A stretch of 64,000 bases of DNA, from the NCBI GenBank assembly GCA_044869805.1, contig JBIOXV010000055.1, forward strand, positions 62,001 through 126,000, read 5' to 3'. Under the pieces are notes generated by a model that ran no database searches, had not been told where the DNA came from, and saw only the letters and a list, made by a program, of their open reading frames with translations. Position numbers and translations under genes: made by a program. Shown here piece by piece: positions 42,394-50,232 of this stretch (positions within the stretch are counted from its first letter, which is position 1; the number at the start of each line of letters is the position of its first letter). The stretch is from CAWDVR01 sp044869805 (GTDB lineage: Bacteria; Acidobacteriota; Thermoanaerobaculia; Multivoradales; SZUA-115).

Positions 42394-43893
42394 CTACGGC
42401 ACCTCCCCACCCACCACCCGCTTCATCAGCCGGCCGGACTCGAGCTGGGTGGAGCCTTCGACCTCGTTGAGGATCGCCACGGTCTGCGCTTCGACCGTCG
42501 AGGGGTAGCGCTCGACGAACTCGTTGAAGCTCATGGCTCGCGGCAGGCGGACGATCTCGATGCGCCGGGGCTCGACGTTCAGGTAGCGCGGGTCGGTCAG
42601 ACGCTGGAAGCTGTCGAGCGCCGCCAGCACGGCGCGCTCGTAGCCGGTCCAGCGGCCGCTGACCGACAGCCCGCGGAGCTGGAGGACCCGGCCGCCGTGC
42701 TCGAAGAAGCCCACCACGCCAGTGAGCTCCTGCTGCTGCCCCGCGGGGTCCGGCACGGTGCGGAAGGCGTAGAAGTTGCGGCGCCACGGCTCGCCGCGCT
42801 CGATGCCCCGCTGGTTGAAGAAGGCCCGCGCCGCCTCGTCCGGGCTCGCGGCGGCGGCCAGCACCAGCACCACCGCGGCATCCTGCTGCGGGCTGATCGC
42901 CCCCACCGCCTGCTTCTCGTTGCGCAGCGTCCACTCCTGGGGCAGGGCGAGCTGAAACGCCAGTCCCGGGTGGTAGAAGACGCTCCCCTTGAAGAACCCC
43001 TCGCGTGGGTCCGGGCCGAAGGTCACACCCGCCAGCCGCTCGAGGTAGGCGTTGCGCTTCACCTCGCCCTGCCGCGCCTCGGCCGGTAGAGTGGCGATCG
43101 CCTGGTTCAGGCGCTCGACGCGGTCGCCGGGAGCCGGGTGGGTGGAGAGCCAGTTCGGGATGCGCCCGCTGCCGGCGGCGGCGCCGACGCGGTCCAGAGT
43201 GCGGAACACGTTGGGCATCTCGCGCGGGTCGTAGCCGCCGCGCGTCAAGTAGCGCAGGCCCAGGTCGTCGGCCTGCCGCTCGTCGTCGCGCCCGAACTTC
43301 AAGAACATCAGCCCCAGGCCGGCCTGCGCGATGTCGCCGAACTGGCGCACATCCTCGCTGGCGATCATCGCCACCCCGAGGCCGAGGGTGGCGAGCTGCG
43401 CCTGGCTCATCTGCTCCACCGAGTGCCGGGCGGTGACGTGCCCGATCTCGTGGCCGAGGACGCCCACCAGCTCGGCCTCCGAGCTGATGTGCGCCAGGAT
43501 GCCGCGCGTCACGTAGATGAAACCACCCGGCAGCGCGAAGGCGTTGACGATCGGGTCGTCGACGACGCGGAACTGCCAGGGCAACTGCGGGCGCTCGGAG
43601 CTCGCCGCCAACCGCGCGCCGAGGCCGTGCACGTAGCGCTGCAGGCCCTCGTCGGGATAGAGGCCGAGCGAGGTCTGGACGTCGTGGTCGGCCTGGCGGC
43701 CCATCTCGATCTCCTGCGCCTCGCCGATGATCGCGAGCTGGCGCTTACCCGTAGCCGGGTTGGTCGAGCAGCCGGCGGCCGCCAGCAGAGACCCGGCCAG
43801 CAGCGATCCGGCAAATGCCCCGGCGACGAGCCCGAGGCGAGCGATGCCGTGGAGATCTCTCGTCCACATCGAGCCAGCACCTTCTCGCCACAT
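42394..43893 (-). CDS. Periplasmic M48 metallopeptidase lipoprotein (BepA/LoiP-like)
   Basis: 499 residues. Lipobox LLAAAGC (C42 if ATG 43893 is used; ATG 43869 is an alternative). Zinc site HEIGH at 148-152 (VLGHEIGHVTARHSVEQM), third ligand region KFGRDDERQADDLGLRYLTRGGYDP (E in ERQAD), and WLSTHPAPGDRVERL. A C-terminal ~200 residues with helical repeats and VVGFFEHGGRVLQLRGLSVSGRW (DUF-like). It may trim or assist outer-membrane proteins; this follows from family knowledge. Confidence 0.9.
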   Translation of the reverse strand: MWREGAGSMWTRDLHGIARLGLVAGAFAGSLLAGSLLAAAGCSTNPATGKRQLAIIGEAQEIEMGRQADHDVQTSLGLYPDEGLQRYVHGLGARLAASSERPQLPWQFRVVDDPIVNAFALPGGFIYVTRGILAHISSEAELVGVLGHEIGHVTARHSVEQMSQAQLATLGLGVAMIASEDVRQFGDIAQAGLGLMFLKFGRDDERQADDLGLRYLTRGGYDPREMPNVFRTLDRVGAAAGSGRIPNWLSTHPAPGDRVERLNQAIATLPAEARQGEVKRNAYLERLAGVTFGPDPREGFFKGSVFYHPGLAFQLALPQEWTLRNEKQAVGAISPQQDAAVVLVLAAAASPDEAARAFFNQRGIERGEPWRRNFYAFRTVPDPAGQQQELTGVVGFFEHGGRVLQLRGLSVSGRWTGYERAVLAALDSFQRLTDPRYLNVEPRRIEIVRLPRAMSFNEFVERYPSTVEAQTVAILNEVEGSTQLESGRLMKRVVGGEVP

Positions 43894-43977
43894 GTGGAGC
43901 CTCCTTTGCAGTCGGTTCGTGCAGAGCGCGGCGGTAGAATCTGCCGCGGAGAGCAGCGCGACCCCCCGGAGGACCTC

Positions 43978-44616
43978 ATGAGATCAAAGATCGTGCCCGC
44001 GATACTGCTTGCCGTTTCCGCCCTCCCGGCTTCCGCCGCCACCGTGCGCACGCTCGACAACGAGGCCGCCTTGACGGGCGCGAGCCTCGTGCAGGTGGAC
44101 ATTGGCGTCGGCGACCTGGTAGTCACCGGCTCGAACGGCGACAAGGTGAAGGTCCGCCTCGACATCCGCTGCAGTGACCCCGGCAGCAGCGACTGCAAGC
44201 AGGCGGCCGACGGGATCAGCGTCGGCGACCGCCGGCGGGGCGACGAGCTGCTGATCAAGATCGAGGGCTACCCGAAGTTCGGCGACAAGGGCCTCTCCCT
44301 GGCCGCCCAGGTCGAGGTGCCACGCGGCATCCACCTGTCGGTGGACACCGGCGTGGGCAACGTCACGGTCAGCGGCATGAGCCACGACCTCGAGATCGAC
44401 GCCCGAGTGGGCGACGTCAAGGTGACGATGGACGCCGCCGCCCTGCGCAGCGTCGAGCTCGACACCGGCGTCGGCAACGTGGAGCTGACCATCGAGGGCC
44501 AAACCATCGAGGGCACCGGCCTGGTAGTCAAGGGGCTGGAGTGGAACCGGGGCAAGGGCGCCGCCCGGATGGAGGTGGACTGCGGAGTGGGCGACATCCG
44601 GGTGACGTTGGAGTAA
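43978..44616 (+). CDS. DUF4097-type secreted beta-solenoid-like adhesin protein
   Basis: 212 residues from ATG 43978 with GGAGGA before it. Signal peptide MRSKIVPAILLAVSALPASA. The mature protein has repeated short strands with V-D-x-G-V-G-N/D-V patterns: VQVDIGVGDLVVTGSN, LSVDTGVGNVTVSGMS, IDARVGDVKVTMDAA, VELDTGVGNVELTI, MEVDCGVGDIRVTLE. This is typical of DUF4097 / putative adhesin beta-helices. Repeat copy 4 follows 29 nt after its stop. Confidence 0.8.
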   Translation: MRSKIVPAILLAVSALPASAATVRTLDNEAALTGASLVQVDIGVGDLVVTGSNGDKVKVRLDIRCSDPGSSDCKQAADGISVGDRRRGDELLIKIEGYPKFGDKGLSLAAQVEVPRGIHLSVDTGVGNVTVSGMSHDLEIDARVGDVKVTMDAAALRSVELDTGVGNVELTIEGQTIEGTGLVVKGLEWNRGKGAARMEVDCGVGDIRVTLE

Positions 44617-44645
44617 GCGCGGGCATCGCCGCTGCCGGGGCCGGC

Positions 44646-44790
44646 GAAGAAACCGTCGCGAGCGGGTCGCGCGCGAGGAGCGCCCCGACCCTGTGCGTAT
44701 GGACCCGGGAACCGGAGCCTAGACGGCAGTAGGCGAGGATTCCCGAGAGCACCCGCGACCCAGCGCCCGGTCCGCGCAGCAGGTTTCTTC
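44646..44790 (-). repeat. Structured intergenic repeat, copy 4 (GCCTA-loop subtype)
   Basis: 145-bp element. Outer arms GAAGAAACC (44646-44654)/GGTTTCTTC (44782-44790); GGGTCGCG (44664-44671)/CGCGACCC (44754-44761); CGGGAA (44706-44711)/TTCCCG (44740-44745); apical GCCTA/TAGGC. Its end includes two bases of the stop codon of the minus-strand gene that follows at 44789. Closest relative is copy 3. Confidence 0.87.
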
Positions 44791-45049
44791 AGCCTTTCAG
44801 CCGGTGGCTGTCCGCGGCCGTCAGCTCCAGGCCGTAGACCGCCTTCAGTTGCTCGACCCGCGCGAGGGTTTCCGCTCCGAACGGCGCCTTGCCCTCGAAG
44901 GCGTGCAGCACGATCCCTTCCAGCAGGTCGCCGAGGGTGAGGTCGTGGTACTCAGCCACGGCCTTCAGCACTTTCAAGATCCGCTTCTCGACGCGGATTC
45001 CGGTCTGAATCCGTTCGATTCGATGGGGGTCGGCCTCACGACGCGCCAT
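44789..45049 (-). CDS. Small ribbon-helix-helix-like protein
   Basis: 86 residues from ATG 45049 (MARREADPHRIERIQTGIRVEKRI). The N-terminal half, TGIRVEKRILKVLKAVAEYHDLTLGDLLEGIV, resembles a ribbon-helix-helix with a DLLEGIVLHAFEG helix as in some RHH domain proteins. The 14-bp overlap with the SRPBCC gene suggests co-translation. No toxin-like neighbour. The assignment is from pattern only. Confidence 0.6.
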   Translation of the reverse strand: MARREADPHRIERIQTGIRVEKRILKVLKAVAEYHDLTLGDLLEGIVLHAFEGKAPFGAETLARVEQLKAVYGLELTAADSHRLKG

Positions 45050-45551
45050 GCTCGCCCTCCGTGGCGGCGCCCTTCCGGACTGCAAGAGTCACCGGCTCGC
45101 GCCAGGCGCGGATGAACTCCTCGTCGTAGCGCCCGAGCGCCGCCTCGCCCTCGGACCCGAGGGCGGTCACCGTATAGCTCACCGTGACCTCGGTCTCGTG
45201 GCCGGCCGGGGCGCAGCGCACCGTAACCCAGCGCTGCTGAAAGCCCGGCACCACCACCAGGTACTCGACGGCGTGGGCCTCCGGCTCGAAGCGCACGATG
45301 GTCCAGATCGCCGAATGACCGAGGCTCTCGGTCAGGAAGACGGCGTTCTTCTCGACCTCGAAGGGCAGCGGGTGGACCGGGGCGATGGCCCATCCCGGCA
45401 CCCATTTCGACTCGTTGATGGGATCGAAGAGGGGGAACACGCGGTCGATGGGCGCCGGCACGAGAAAGCTCGCCTCGGCGAAGCGGCGGGTGGCCGGCGG
45501 CGACGAGCCGCCGAGCGCGCCGCTGAACAGGATCGACAGGCATCCGATCAT
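45036..45551 (-). CDS. SRPBCC (START/polyketide cyclase-like) domain protein
   Basis: 171 residues from ATG 45551; a start upstream would run through a region without homology. The core FLVPAPIDRVFPLFDPINESKWVPGW, then VFLTESLGHSAIWTIVRFEPEAHAVEYLVVVPGFQQRWVTV and TEVTVSYTVTALGSEGE, is the helix-grip pattern of SRPBCC proteins that bind small hydrophobic ligands. Ligand unknown. It overlaps the downstream RHH-like gene. Confidence 0.75.
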   Translation of the reverse strand: MIGCLSILFSGALGGSSPPATRRFAEASFLVPAPIDRVFPLFDPINESKWVPGWAIAPVHPLPFEVEKNAVFLTESLGHSAIWTIVRFEPEAHAVEYLVVVPGFQQRWVTVRCAPAGHETEVTVSYTVTALGSEGEAALGRYDEEFIRAWREPVTLAVRKGAATEGEHGAS

Positions 45552-45681
45552 CAGGGCCTCCTTGCCGCGGCCTGCGGCCGCACCAATGTACCAATGTATA
45601 CTGCTAATGGCAAGAGGCTCCCTGAAGGCGTTCCGTGGACCGCCGGCGAATGGCAGCCGAGAGATCGACCATACTCCGCCC

Positions 45682-46176
45682 GTGGCAGGTCCCGGCCCAG
45701 TCGCCCCACCGCTCGCCCACGTGGTGCTGGTCCATCCCGAGATCCACTGGAACACGGGCAACGCCGGCCGGAGCTGCCTCGCGACCGGCGCTCGCCTGCA
45801 CCTCGTCGAGCCCCTGGGCTTTTCGCTCGACGAGCGCGAGGTGCGCCGTGCCGGCCTCGACTACTGGCCTCGGGTCGATCTCTCGCTGTGGCCTTCCTGG
45901 GAGCGCTTCGAGGCCGAGCTGCCGGGGCTCGGCGAGCCCTACCTCTTCTCCGCCGAGGGCGGGCGCGACTACTGGAGCGTGGCCTTCCCGCCCTCGCCCG
46001 TCTTGATCTTCGGAAAGGAGAGCACTGGCCTGCCGGCAGAGCTGCGGCGCCACTACTCCGACCGCCTGCTGACCATCCCGATGGTCGACCGCGAGGTCCG
46101 CTCCCTCAACCTCTCGACCAGCGTCGCGGTGGTGCTCTACGAGCTCATGCGTCAGCGGACCAAGGGCGCCCGATGA
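45682..46176 (+). CDS. trmL: tRNA (cytidine/uridine-34-2'-O)-methyltransferase
   Basis: 164 residues from GTG 45682. SPOUT methyltransferase: VVLVHPEIHWNTGNAGRSCLATGARLHLVEPLGFSLDEREVRRAGLDYW (segments), LIFGKESTGLPAEL (motif 2) and IPMVDREVRSLNLSTSVAVVLYE (motif 3 knot). It methylates the wobble ribose of tRNA-Leu. ATG 45607 upstream would add 25 residues, but a TATACT -10 box lies at 45597-45602, too close to that ATG, so GTG 45682 is preferred. Family length is ~157. Confidence 0.88.
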   Translation: MAGPGPVAPPLAHVVLVHPEIHWNTGNAGRSCLATGARLHLVEPLGFSLDEREVRRAGLDYWPRVDLSLWPSWERFEAELPGLGEPYLFSAEGGRDYWSVAFPPSPVLIFGKESTGLPAELRRHYSDRLLTIPMVDREVRSLNLSTSVAVVLYELMRQRTKGAR

Positions 46177-46213
46177 CGGGCCGTCATCGCGCTGCCCTTC
46201 TCCGTGGCACGGC

Positions 46214-46219
46214 TATACT
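46214..46219 (+). promoter_or_regulatory. Candidate -10 box of the 46.2-kb gene pair
   Basis: TATACT 6 nt before GTG 46226, with no Shine-Dalgarno. This fits the leaderless pattern at other genes here. No -35 box is evident. Confidence 0.4.
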
Positions 46220-46225
46220 CCTTTC

Positions 46226-46489
46226 GTGCCCACCCTGTCTCGCGACACCGCGCCGGACGCCGAGGCGATCCTGCTCGAGGGCTACCGCCGCATGGCCCCG
46301 CACGAAAAGCTCGAGCGCGTGATGGACCTCAACCGCGCCGTCCGCGAGCTGGCGCTGGCGCGAATCCTGGCGAAGTACGGCGCCGATCTCTCCCAGCGCG
46401 AACGCAAGCTCCGCTTGGCCGCGCTGTGGCTCGACCGCGACACCATGGTCCGCGTCTTCGATTGGGACCCGGAGGTCCAGGGCTACTGA
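46226..46489 (+). CDS. Small partner protein of a nucleotidyltransferase, unknown function
   Basis: 87 residues from GTG 46226. Helical, charged: EGYRRMAPHEKLERVMDLNRAVRELALARILAKYGADLSQRERKLRLAALWL (segments). This L--G-R-M-P-EKL--V--LN--V--LA pattern is recurrent immediately before the downstream nucleotidyltransferase in other genomes, so the two are a unit, perhaps a toxin-antitoxin-like pair. It ends 1 nt before the start codon of its partner. Confidence 0.75.
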   Translation: MPTLSRDTAPDAEAILLEGYRRMAPHEKLERVMDLNRAVRELALARILAKYGADLSQRERKLRLAALWLDRDTMVRVFDWDPEVQGY

Positions 46490-46490
46490 G

Positions 46491-47078
46491 GTGGCGATCG
46501 CCGACGCGCTGCAGGCCACGCTCGCGGTCGTCCGAGTCTTCGAGCGACTCGAGATCCCTTATCTGCTCGGTGGCTCGCTCGCCAGCTCCCTGCATGGCAT
46601 CCCCCGATCGACCCAGGCCGCCGACCTGGTAGCCGACCTGGCGCCCCACCAGGTGGCGCCGCTCGTCTCGCGTCTCCGGCCGGCCTTCTACGTCGACGAC
46701 GAGCGGGCCTTAGAGGCGATCGAGCGGCGGTCGTCGTTCAACGTGATCCATCTGGCCACCATGACCAAGGTGGACATCTTCCTGCTCAAGCCGGACCCGC
46801 TGTCGCGCCGCGAGATGGAGCGTCGCCAGCTCGTGACCCTTGCCTCGGAGCCCGGCACGACCCTGTGGGTAGCCAGCGCCGAGGACATCATCCTCCAGAA
46901 GCTCTCGTGGTTCGCGCTCGGCGGAGGCGTCTCCGAACGCCAGTGGCAGGACGTGCTCGGGGTGCTCAAGGTACGGCGTGGCGAACTGGACCTCGAGCAG
47001 TTGCGGCGCGAGTCGGACGAGGCAGGGCTCGGGGGACTGTTGCGGAAGGCGCTGGAGGAGGAAAGGCTCGAGAGCTGA
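46491..47078 (+). CDS. Nucleotidyltransferase-fold protein (AbiEii-like) with altered active-site motif
   Basis: 195 residues from GTG 46491. The fold signature LLGGSLASSLHGIPRSTQAADLVADL matches the GS---(S)---D-D nucleotidyltransferase motif of AbiEii-type toxins, but the first acid of D-x-D is Ala here (QAADLV versus D-A-D-L). The rest is typical: SSFNVIHLATMTKVDIFLL, RRQLVTLASEPGTTLWVASAEDIILQKLSWF. Weakened metal binding may mean reduced activity. It may act with the preceding 87-residue protein. Confidence 0.8.
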   Translation: MAIADALQATLAVVRVFERLEIPYLLGGSLASSLHGIPRSTQAADLVADLAPHQVAPLVSRLRPAFYVDDERALEAIERRSSFNVIHLATMTKVDIFLLKPDPLSRREMERRQLVTLASEPGTTLWVASAEDIILQKLSWFALGGGVSERQWQDVLGVLKVRRGELDLEQLRRESDEAGLGGLLRKALEEERLES

Positions 47079-47083
47079 GGCAC

Positions 47084-47152
47084 CGAGGCTCGTTGCCTCG
47101 GATCACGCGCCCGGCCCCAGAATTCTGGATCTCAGGGTTGGCCTGACCCTGG
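47084..47152. terminator. Cluster of three palindromes between convergent genes, likely bidirectional terminator
   Basis: Hairpin CCGAGGC-TCGTT-GCCTCGG (47084-47102), perfect palindrome CCAGAATTCTGG (47118-47129) and CAGGGT-7 nt-ACCCTG (47134-47152) fill the 76-nt gap. There is no U tract. As the flanking genes converge, factor-independent termination on both strands is the simplest reading. Confidence 0.5.
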
Positions 47153-47154
47153 CC

Positions 47155-47748
47155 TCAGTCTCGCCGCATCCCCTCCAGCTCCGCCAGCTCCCTCCTCGCC
47201 CTCCTGCCGAGCCAGGAGCCGATCAGGCCGTAGGCGGCAGAAAGGACCGCCAGCAGGCCGAAGCCGAGAAGGTAGGTCCCGAGGCCGTCGCCTCCCAGGG
47301 CCTGCTTCTCGACCGCCCGCAGGTGGATCCAGGGCGTGAACAGCAGCCACTCGCCGGCGAGCACCCAGAAGCCGACGCGAAGAGTCCACAGCCGGCGGCG
47401 GCAGCGCCGGATCGCCAGCTCGAGGAAGGCCTCGGTGGTAGGTTCCGCCGGCCGCCACAGGCCGCGCAGGCTGCCGATTTCCATCGCGAGCGCGCCGGCG
47501 AAGAGCGCCGCGAAGCCGGCGAAGACCACCCAGTCCCAGCGGTTCGCCGCCCGGGAGGCCACCCACGCGAGTGCCACGAGGCCGCCGGCCGTCAGCAGCA
47601 CCGCCGTCGCCGCCTGGCACGCCAGGCTCAGGGTGCGCCGCCGCACCCGCCGGCGAAGCTCCGCCGCATCGAGCTCCAGCGGCGCGCTCTCGACCTGCCA
47701 GTCCGCCTGCCAGCGCGCGATCTCGCCGTCGTTTTCAGCCATGGTCAC
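47155..47748 (-). CDS. Membrane protein, probable anti-sigma factor or sigma-linked partner
   Basis: 197 residues from GTG 47748 (ATG 47742 alternative), overlapping the sigma-factor stop by 4 nt. Hydrophobic segments at ~43-63 (LACQAATAVLLTAGGLVALAWVA), ~74-92 (VVFAGFAALFAGALAMEI), ~125-145 and ~158-178. The N-terminal ~30 residues are acidic and the C-terminus basic. There is no zinc (H-x3-C-x2-C) motif, so the anti-sigma role rests only on gene coupling. Confidence 0.7.
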   Translation of the reverse strand: MTMAENDGEIARWQADWQVESAPLELDAAELRRRVRRRTLSLACQAATAVLLTAGGLVALAWVASRAANRWDWVVFAGFAALFAGALAMEIGSLRGLWRPAEPTTEAFLELAIRRCRRRLWTLRVGFWVLAGEWLLFTPWIHLRAVEKQALGGDGLGTYLLGFGLLAVLSAAYGLIGSWLGRRARRELAELEGMRRD

Positions 47749-48317
47749 GACCTCCTGTCCTCGCCGAGACGCTCCCGCAACGTCTTGCGGGCCCGCGTCA
47801 GCCGCACCGCGACGTTGCCCTCGGAGATGCCGATCACCTCGCCGATCTCGCGCTGCGAGAGGCCTTCGAGGGTCAGCGTCAGCACCTGACGCAGGCCCAG
47901 CGGTAGGTCGCGAACCGCGTCCTGAAGGCTCGCCTGGCGCTGGCGGCGCTCGACGGCGGCCTCCGGGCTCGCCCCGCCGTCGGCGAGCTCTTCGACCGCC
48001 GCCAGATCCTCGGTCGCGGTGCTTCGCCGTGCGGCGGCGGCGATGCCGCGGTTGTGCGCGATGCGGAAGACGAAAGTGCGTTCCGACGCCTCGCCCCGGA
48101 ACCGCGGCAACGCCGTCCAGATGGCGAGGCAGATGTCCTGGAACAGATCCTCGCGACGGCCGTGGTCGGCGGCGTAGGAAGCAGCCACCCGCCGCAGGGC
48201 CGCGCCTTCACGGGCTAGGAGGGTCTCGAAGCGGGCTGCCAGCTCGGCGCGCGACACGTCCCTCTCCACGGGCAGCGCCGGGCTATGGGCACCGGCCAGG
48301 GCCACCGTCTCCGGCAT
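47745..48317 (-). CDS. ECF-family RNA polymerase sigma factor
   Basis: 190 residues. Sigma2: ALRRVAASYAADHGRREDLFQDICLAIWTALPRFRGEASERTFVFRIAHNRGIAAAAR in overlapping segments; sigma4: LQDAVRDLPLGLRQVLTLTLEGLSQREIGEVIGISEGNVAVRLTRARKTLRERL. The start ATG (48317) is 1 nt before the ABC permease stop region. It directs core polymerase to a small regulon; the gene downstream may hold it at the membrane. Candidate target promoters are not recognisable by eye. Confidence 0.92.
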   Translation of the reverse strand: MPETVALAGAHSPALPVERDVSRAELAARFETLLAREGAALRRVAASYAADHGRREDLFQDICLAIWTALPRFRGEASERTFVFRIAHNRGIAAAARRSTATEDLAAVEELADGGASPEAAVERRQRQASLQDAVRDLPLGLRQVLTLTLEGLSQREIGEVIGISEGNVAVRLTRARKTLRERLGEDRRS

Positions 48318-48318
48318 C

Positions 48319-49488
48319 CTAGCGCCCGAGCACGACGCGCTCGAGGCCGAGCAGCCAGCCCGTCGCCGCCACGCAGGCGCCGCCGAGGGCCACCGTGGCG
48401 ATCGCCAGGCCTGCCGCGTCCAGACCGAGCGGCTCGCCCCGCAGCACGCGGGAGGCGAGGATCTGGTGGCCGGCGAGCGGCAGCCACTCCATCCAGGCGG
48501 CGGGCTCGCGGCTGCCGAAGCTGAGGAAGAACCCTGGCAGCACGGGCACGAAGAGCAGCAGCGAGAGGTAGGTCTGGGCCTCCTTGAAGCTGCGGCAGAA
48601 CAACGCGACGAGCATCTGCAGGGCGGGCGCCAGCAAGGCGAGCGGCAGCAGCAGGCCGAGCAGCGACAGCAGCTCGCCTCGGGTGAGCGCCAGCGGCAGG
48701 TCGAGGGCCTGCAGCTTCTCGGAGGCCAGCACCAGCCGCGAGGCGGCGAGGGTCAGCGCCACGCCGAGGGCCGCCAGCACGGCGGCTGCGAGCCACTTCC
48801 CCACCGCCAGGGCCGAGCGCGACACCGGGTGCACGAGCAGCGCCTCGAGCGAGCCGCGCTCGCGCTCTCCGGCCGTGGCGTCGATCGCCAGGTTCATGGA
48901 GACCACGAAGGCCGCCATCAGCAGGAACATCGGCAGCATGCCGATCGCCACCGCCGCCCGCGCCGCCGGGGTCGCGAGGTCGATCTCCTGCGAGCGCAGG
49001 GGCGCCGCCACCTCGGGGCTGACGCCCCGCGCCAGCAGCCGCAGCTCCGTTACCTCGCGCTCGTAGGAACGCAGTACCTGTTGCACGCGGCGCAGCCGCG
49101 CCGCGGAGCTCCTGCGGGAGGAGTCGTAGACCAGCTCCACCCTGGCGCCCTGGCCGGCGCGGAAGTCGGCGGCGTAGCCCTCGCCGAGCCGCAGCGCCAG
49201 CTCCACCTCCCCGCTGCGCACCGCACGTTCCGCGTCGGCCGGCGCCGGCGACAGGATCGCACCCTGGCGGGTGAGGAAGGCAGCGAGCGACGGCGCCTCC
49301 TCCAGGCCCGCCACGGCGAGCGGGAACGACCCGTGGTCGTCGCCCTGCCGGGCCACGGCAAGCAGCGCGAAGCCCAGCACCAGCGGCCCGAACAACGCAT
49401 ACAGGAAGGCGGCGACCAACGAGCGACGGTCACGGAGCCCGTCGGTGAGCTCCTTGGCGAAGACGACGAAAGTCGAGCGCGGTGTCAT
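48319..49488 (-). CDS. ABC-2 type permease (NatB-like exporter)
   Basis: 389 residues from ATG 49488, which overlaps the ATPase stop by 4 nt. First helix VAAFLYALFGPLVLGFALLA, a large extracytoplasmic loop (~45-180), then helices around AVAIGMLPMFLLMAAFVVSMNLAIDA, LAAAVLAALGVALTLAASRLV, LLSLLGLLLPLALLAPALQMLVALF, LFVPVLPGFFLSF and VALGGACVAATGWLLGLERVV. Build and partner match NatAB-type exporters. The substrate is unknown. Confidence 0.9.
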   Translation of the reverse strand: MTPRSTFVVFAKELTDGLRDRRSLVAAFLYALFGPLVLGFALLAVARQGDDHGSFPLAVAGLEEAPSLAAFLTRQGAILSPAPADAERAVRSGEVELALRLGEGYAADFRAGQGARVELVYDSSRRSSAARLRRVQQVLRSYEREVTELRLLARGVSPEVAAPLRSQEIDLATPAARAAVAIGMLPMFLLMAAFVVSMNLAIDATAGERERGSLEALLVHPVSRSALAVGKWLAAAVLAALGVALTLAASRLVLASEKLQALDLPLALTRGELLSLLGLLLPLALLAPALQMLVALFCRSFKEAQTYLSLLLFVPVLPGFFLSFGSREPAAWMEWLPLAGHQILASRVLRGEPLGLDAAGLAIATVALGGACVAATGWLLGLERVVLGR

Positions 49489-50216
49489 GCGAGTCCCTCC
49501 TCCTGGCCCACCAGGGCGACGAAGGCGCTCTCCAGATCGGGGCAGCCGGTACGGGTCAGGATCTCCGCCGGCGTGCCCTCGGCCGCCACGCGGCCGCGCG
49601 CCAGGATCACGATGCGATCGCACAGCTCGGCCACCTCCGACATGACGTGACTCGAAAACAGCACGCACTTGCCGGCCGTGGCCAACGCCCGCACCTCCCG
49701 CCGCACGGCGCGCGCGGCCACCACGTCGAGGCCGTTGGTCGGCTCGTCGAGCAGCACGTGCTGAGGGTCGTGCACCAGGGCCCGCGCCAGGGCGACCTTG
49801 CGCCGCTCGCCCTGCGAGAAGCCGGCGGCGCGCCGGTCGGCGATGCCCTGCATCGATAGGCGCTCGATCACCCGCTCGACCGCCGGCCCCAGCGCACCGC
49901 GGTCGAGCCCGTGCAGGCGCCCGGCGTACTCGAGGTGCTCGCGCGCGGTGAGCCGGACGTAGAGGCCGGCGGTGTCGGGCACCACTCCCAGCCCGCGCCG
50001 GGCGACCGCCGGCTGCCGGGCGGCGTCGTGGCCGCCGATCGTGGGTCGGCCGCGGTCCGGCGCCAACAGGCCGCAGAGCATGCGCAGCGTGGTCGTCTTG
50101 CCGGCGCCGTTGGCGCCCAGCAGGCCGGTGACCTCGCCGTCCTCGGCCCCGAAGCTGACGCCGTCGACTGCGGTCACGGCGCCGAACCGCTTGTGGAGAT
50201 CAGAGGCTTCGATCAT
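49485..50216 (-). CDS. ABC transporter ATP-binding protein (NatA-like)
   Basis: 243 residues. Walker A LLGANGAGKTTTLRML, Q loop region (VVPDTAGLYVRLTAREHLEYA), signature FSQGERRKVALARALVHDPQHVLLDEPTNGLD (signature SQGE, Walker B HVLLDEP, D loop), and the switch His in LFSSHVMSEVAELCD. It pairs with the following permease. Confidence 0.94.
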   Translation of the reverse strand: MIEASDLHKRFGAVTAVDGVSFGAEDGEVTGLLGANGAGKTTTLRMLCGLLAPDRGRPTIGGHDAARQPAVARRGLGVVPDTAGLYVRLTAREHLEYAGRLHGLDRGALGPAVERVIERLSMQGIADRRAAGFSQGERRKVALARALVHDPQHVLLDEPTNGLDVVAARAVRREVRALATAGKCVLFSSHVMSEVAELCDRIVILARGRVAAEGTPAEILTRTGCPDLESAFVALVGQEEGLA

Positions 50217-50232
50217 GCGATGGGCTCCCTCC

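Noticed and set aside
45571..45602. Short tandem CAATGTAC/CAATGTAT before trmL as an operator
   Set aside because: Only two 8-bp units overlapping a -10-like box; too little to support a binding site.
47118..47129. Palindrome CCAGAATTCTGG as a transcription-factor site
   Set aside because: It lies between two convergent genes, where a terminator role is more likely.
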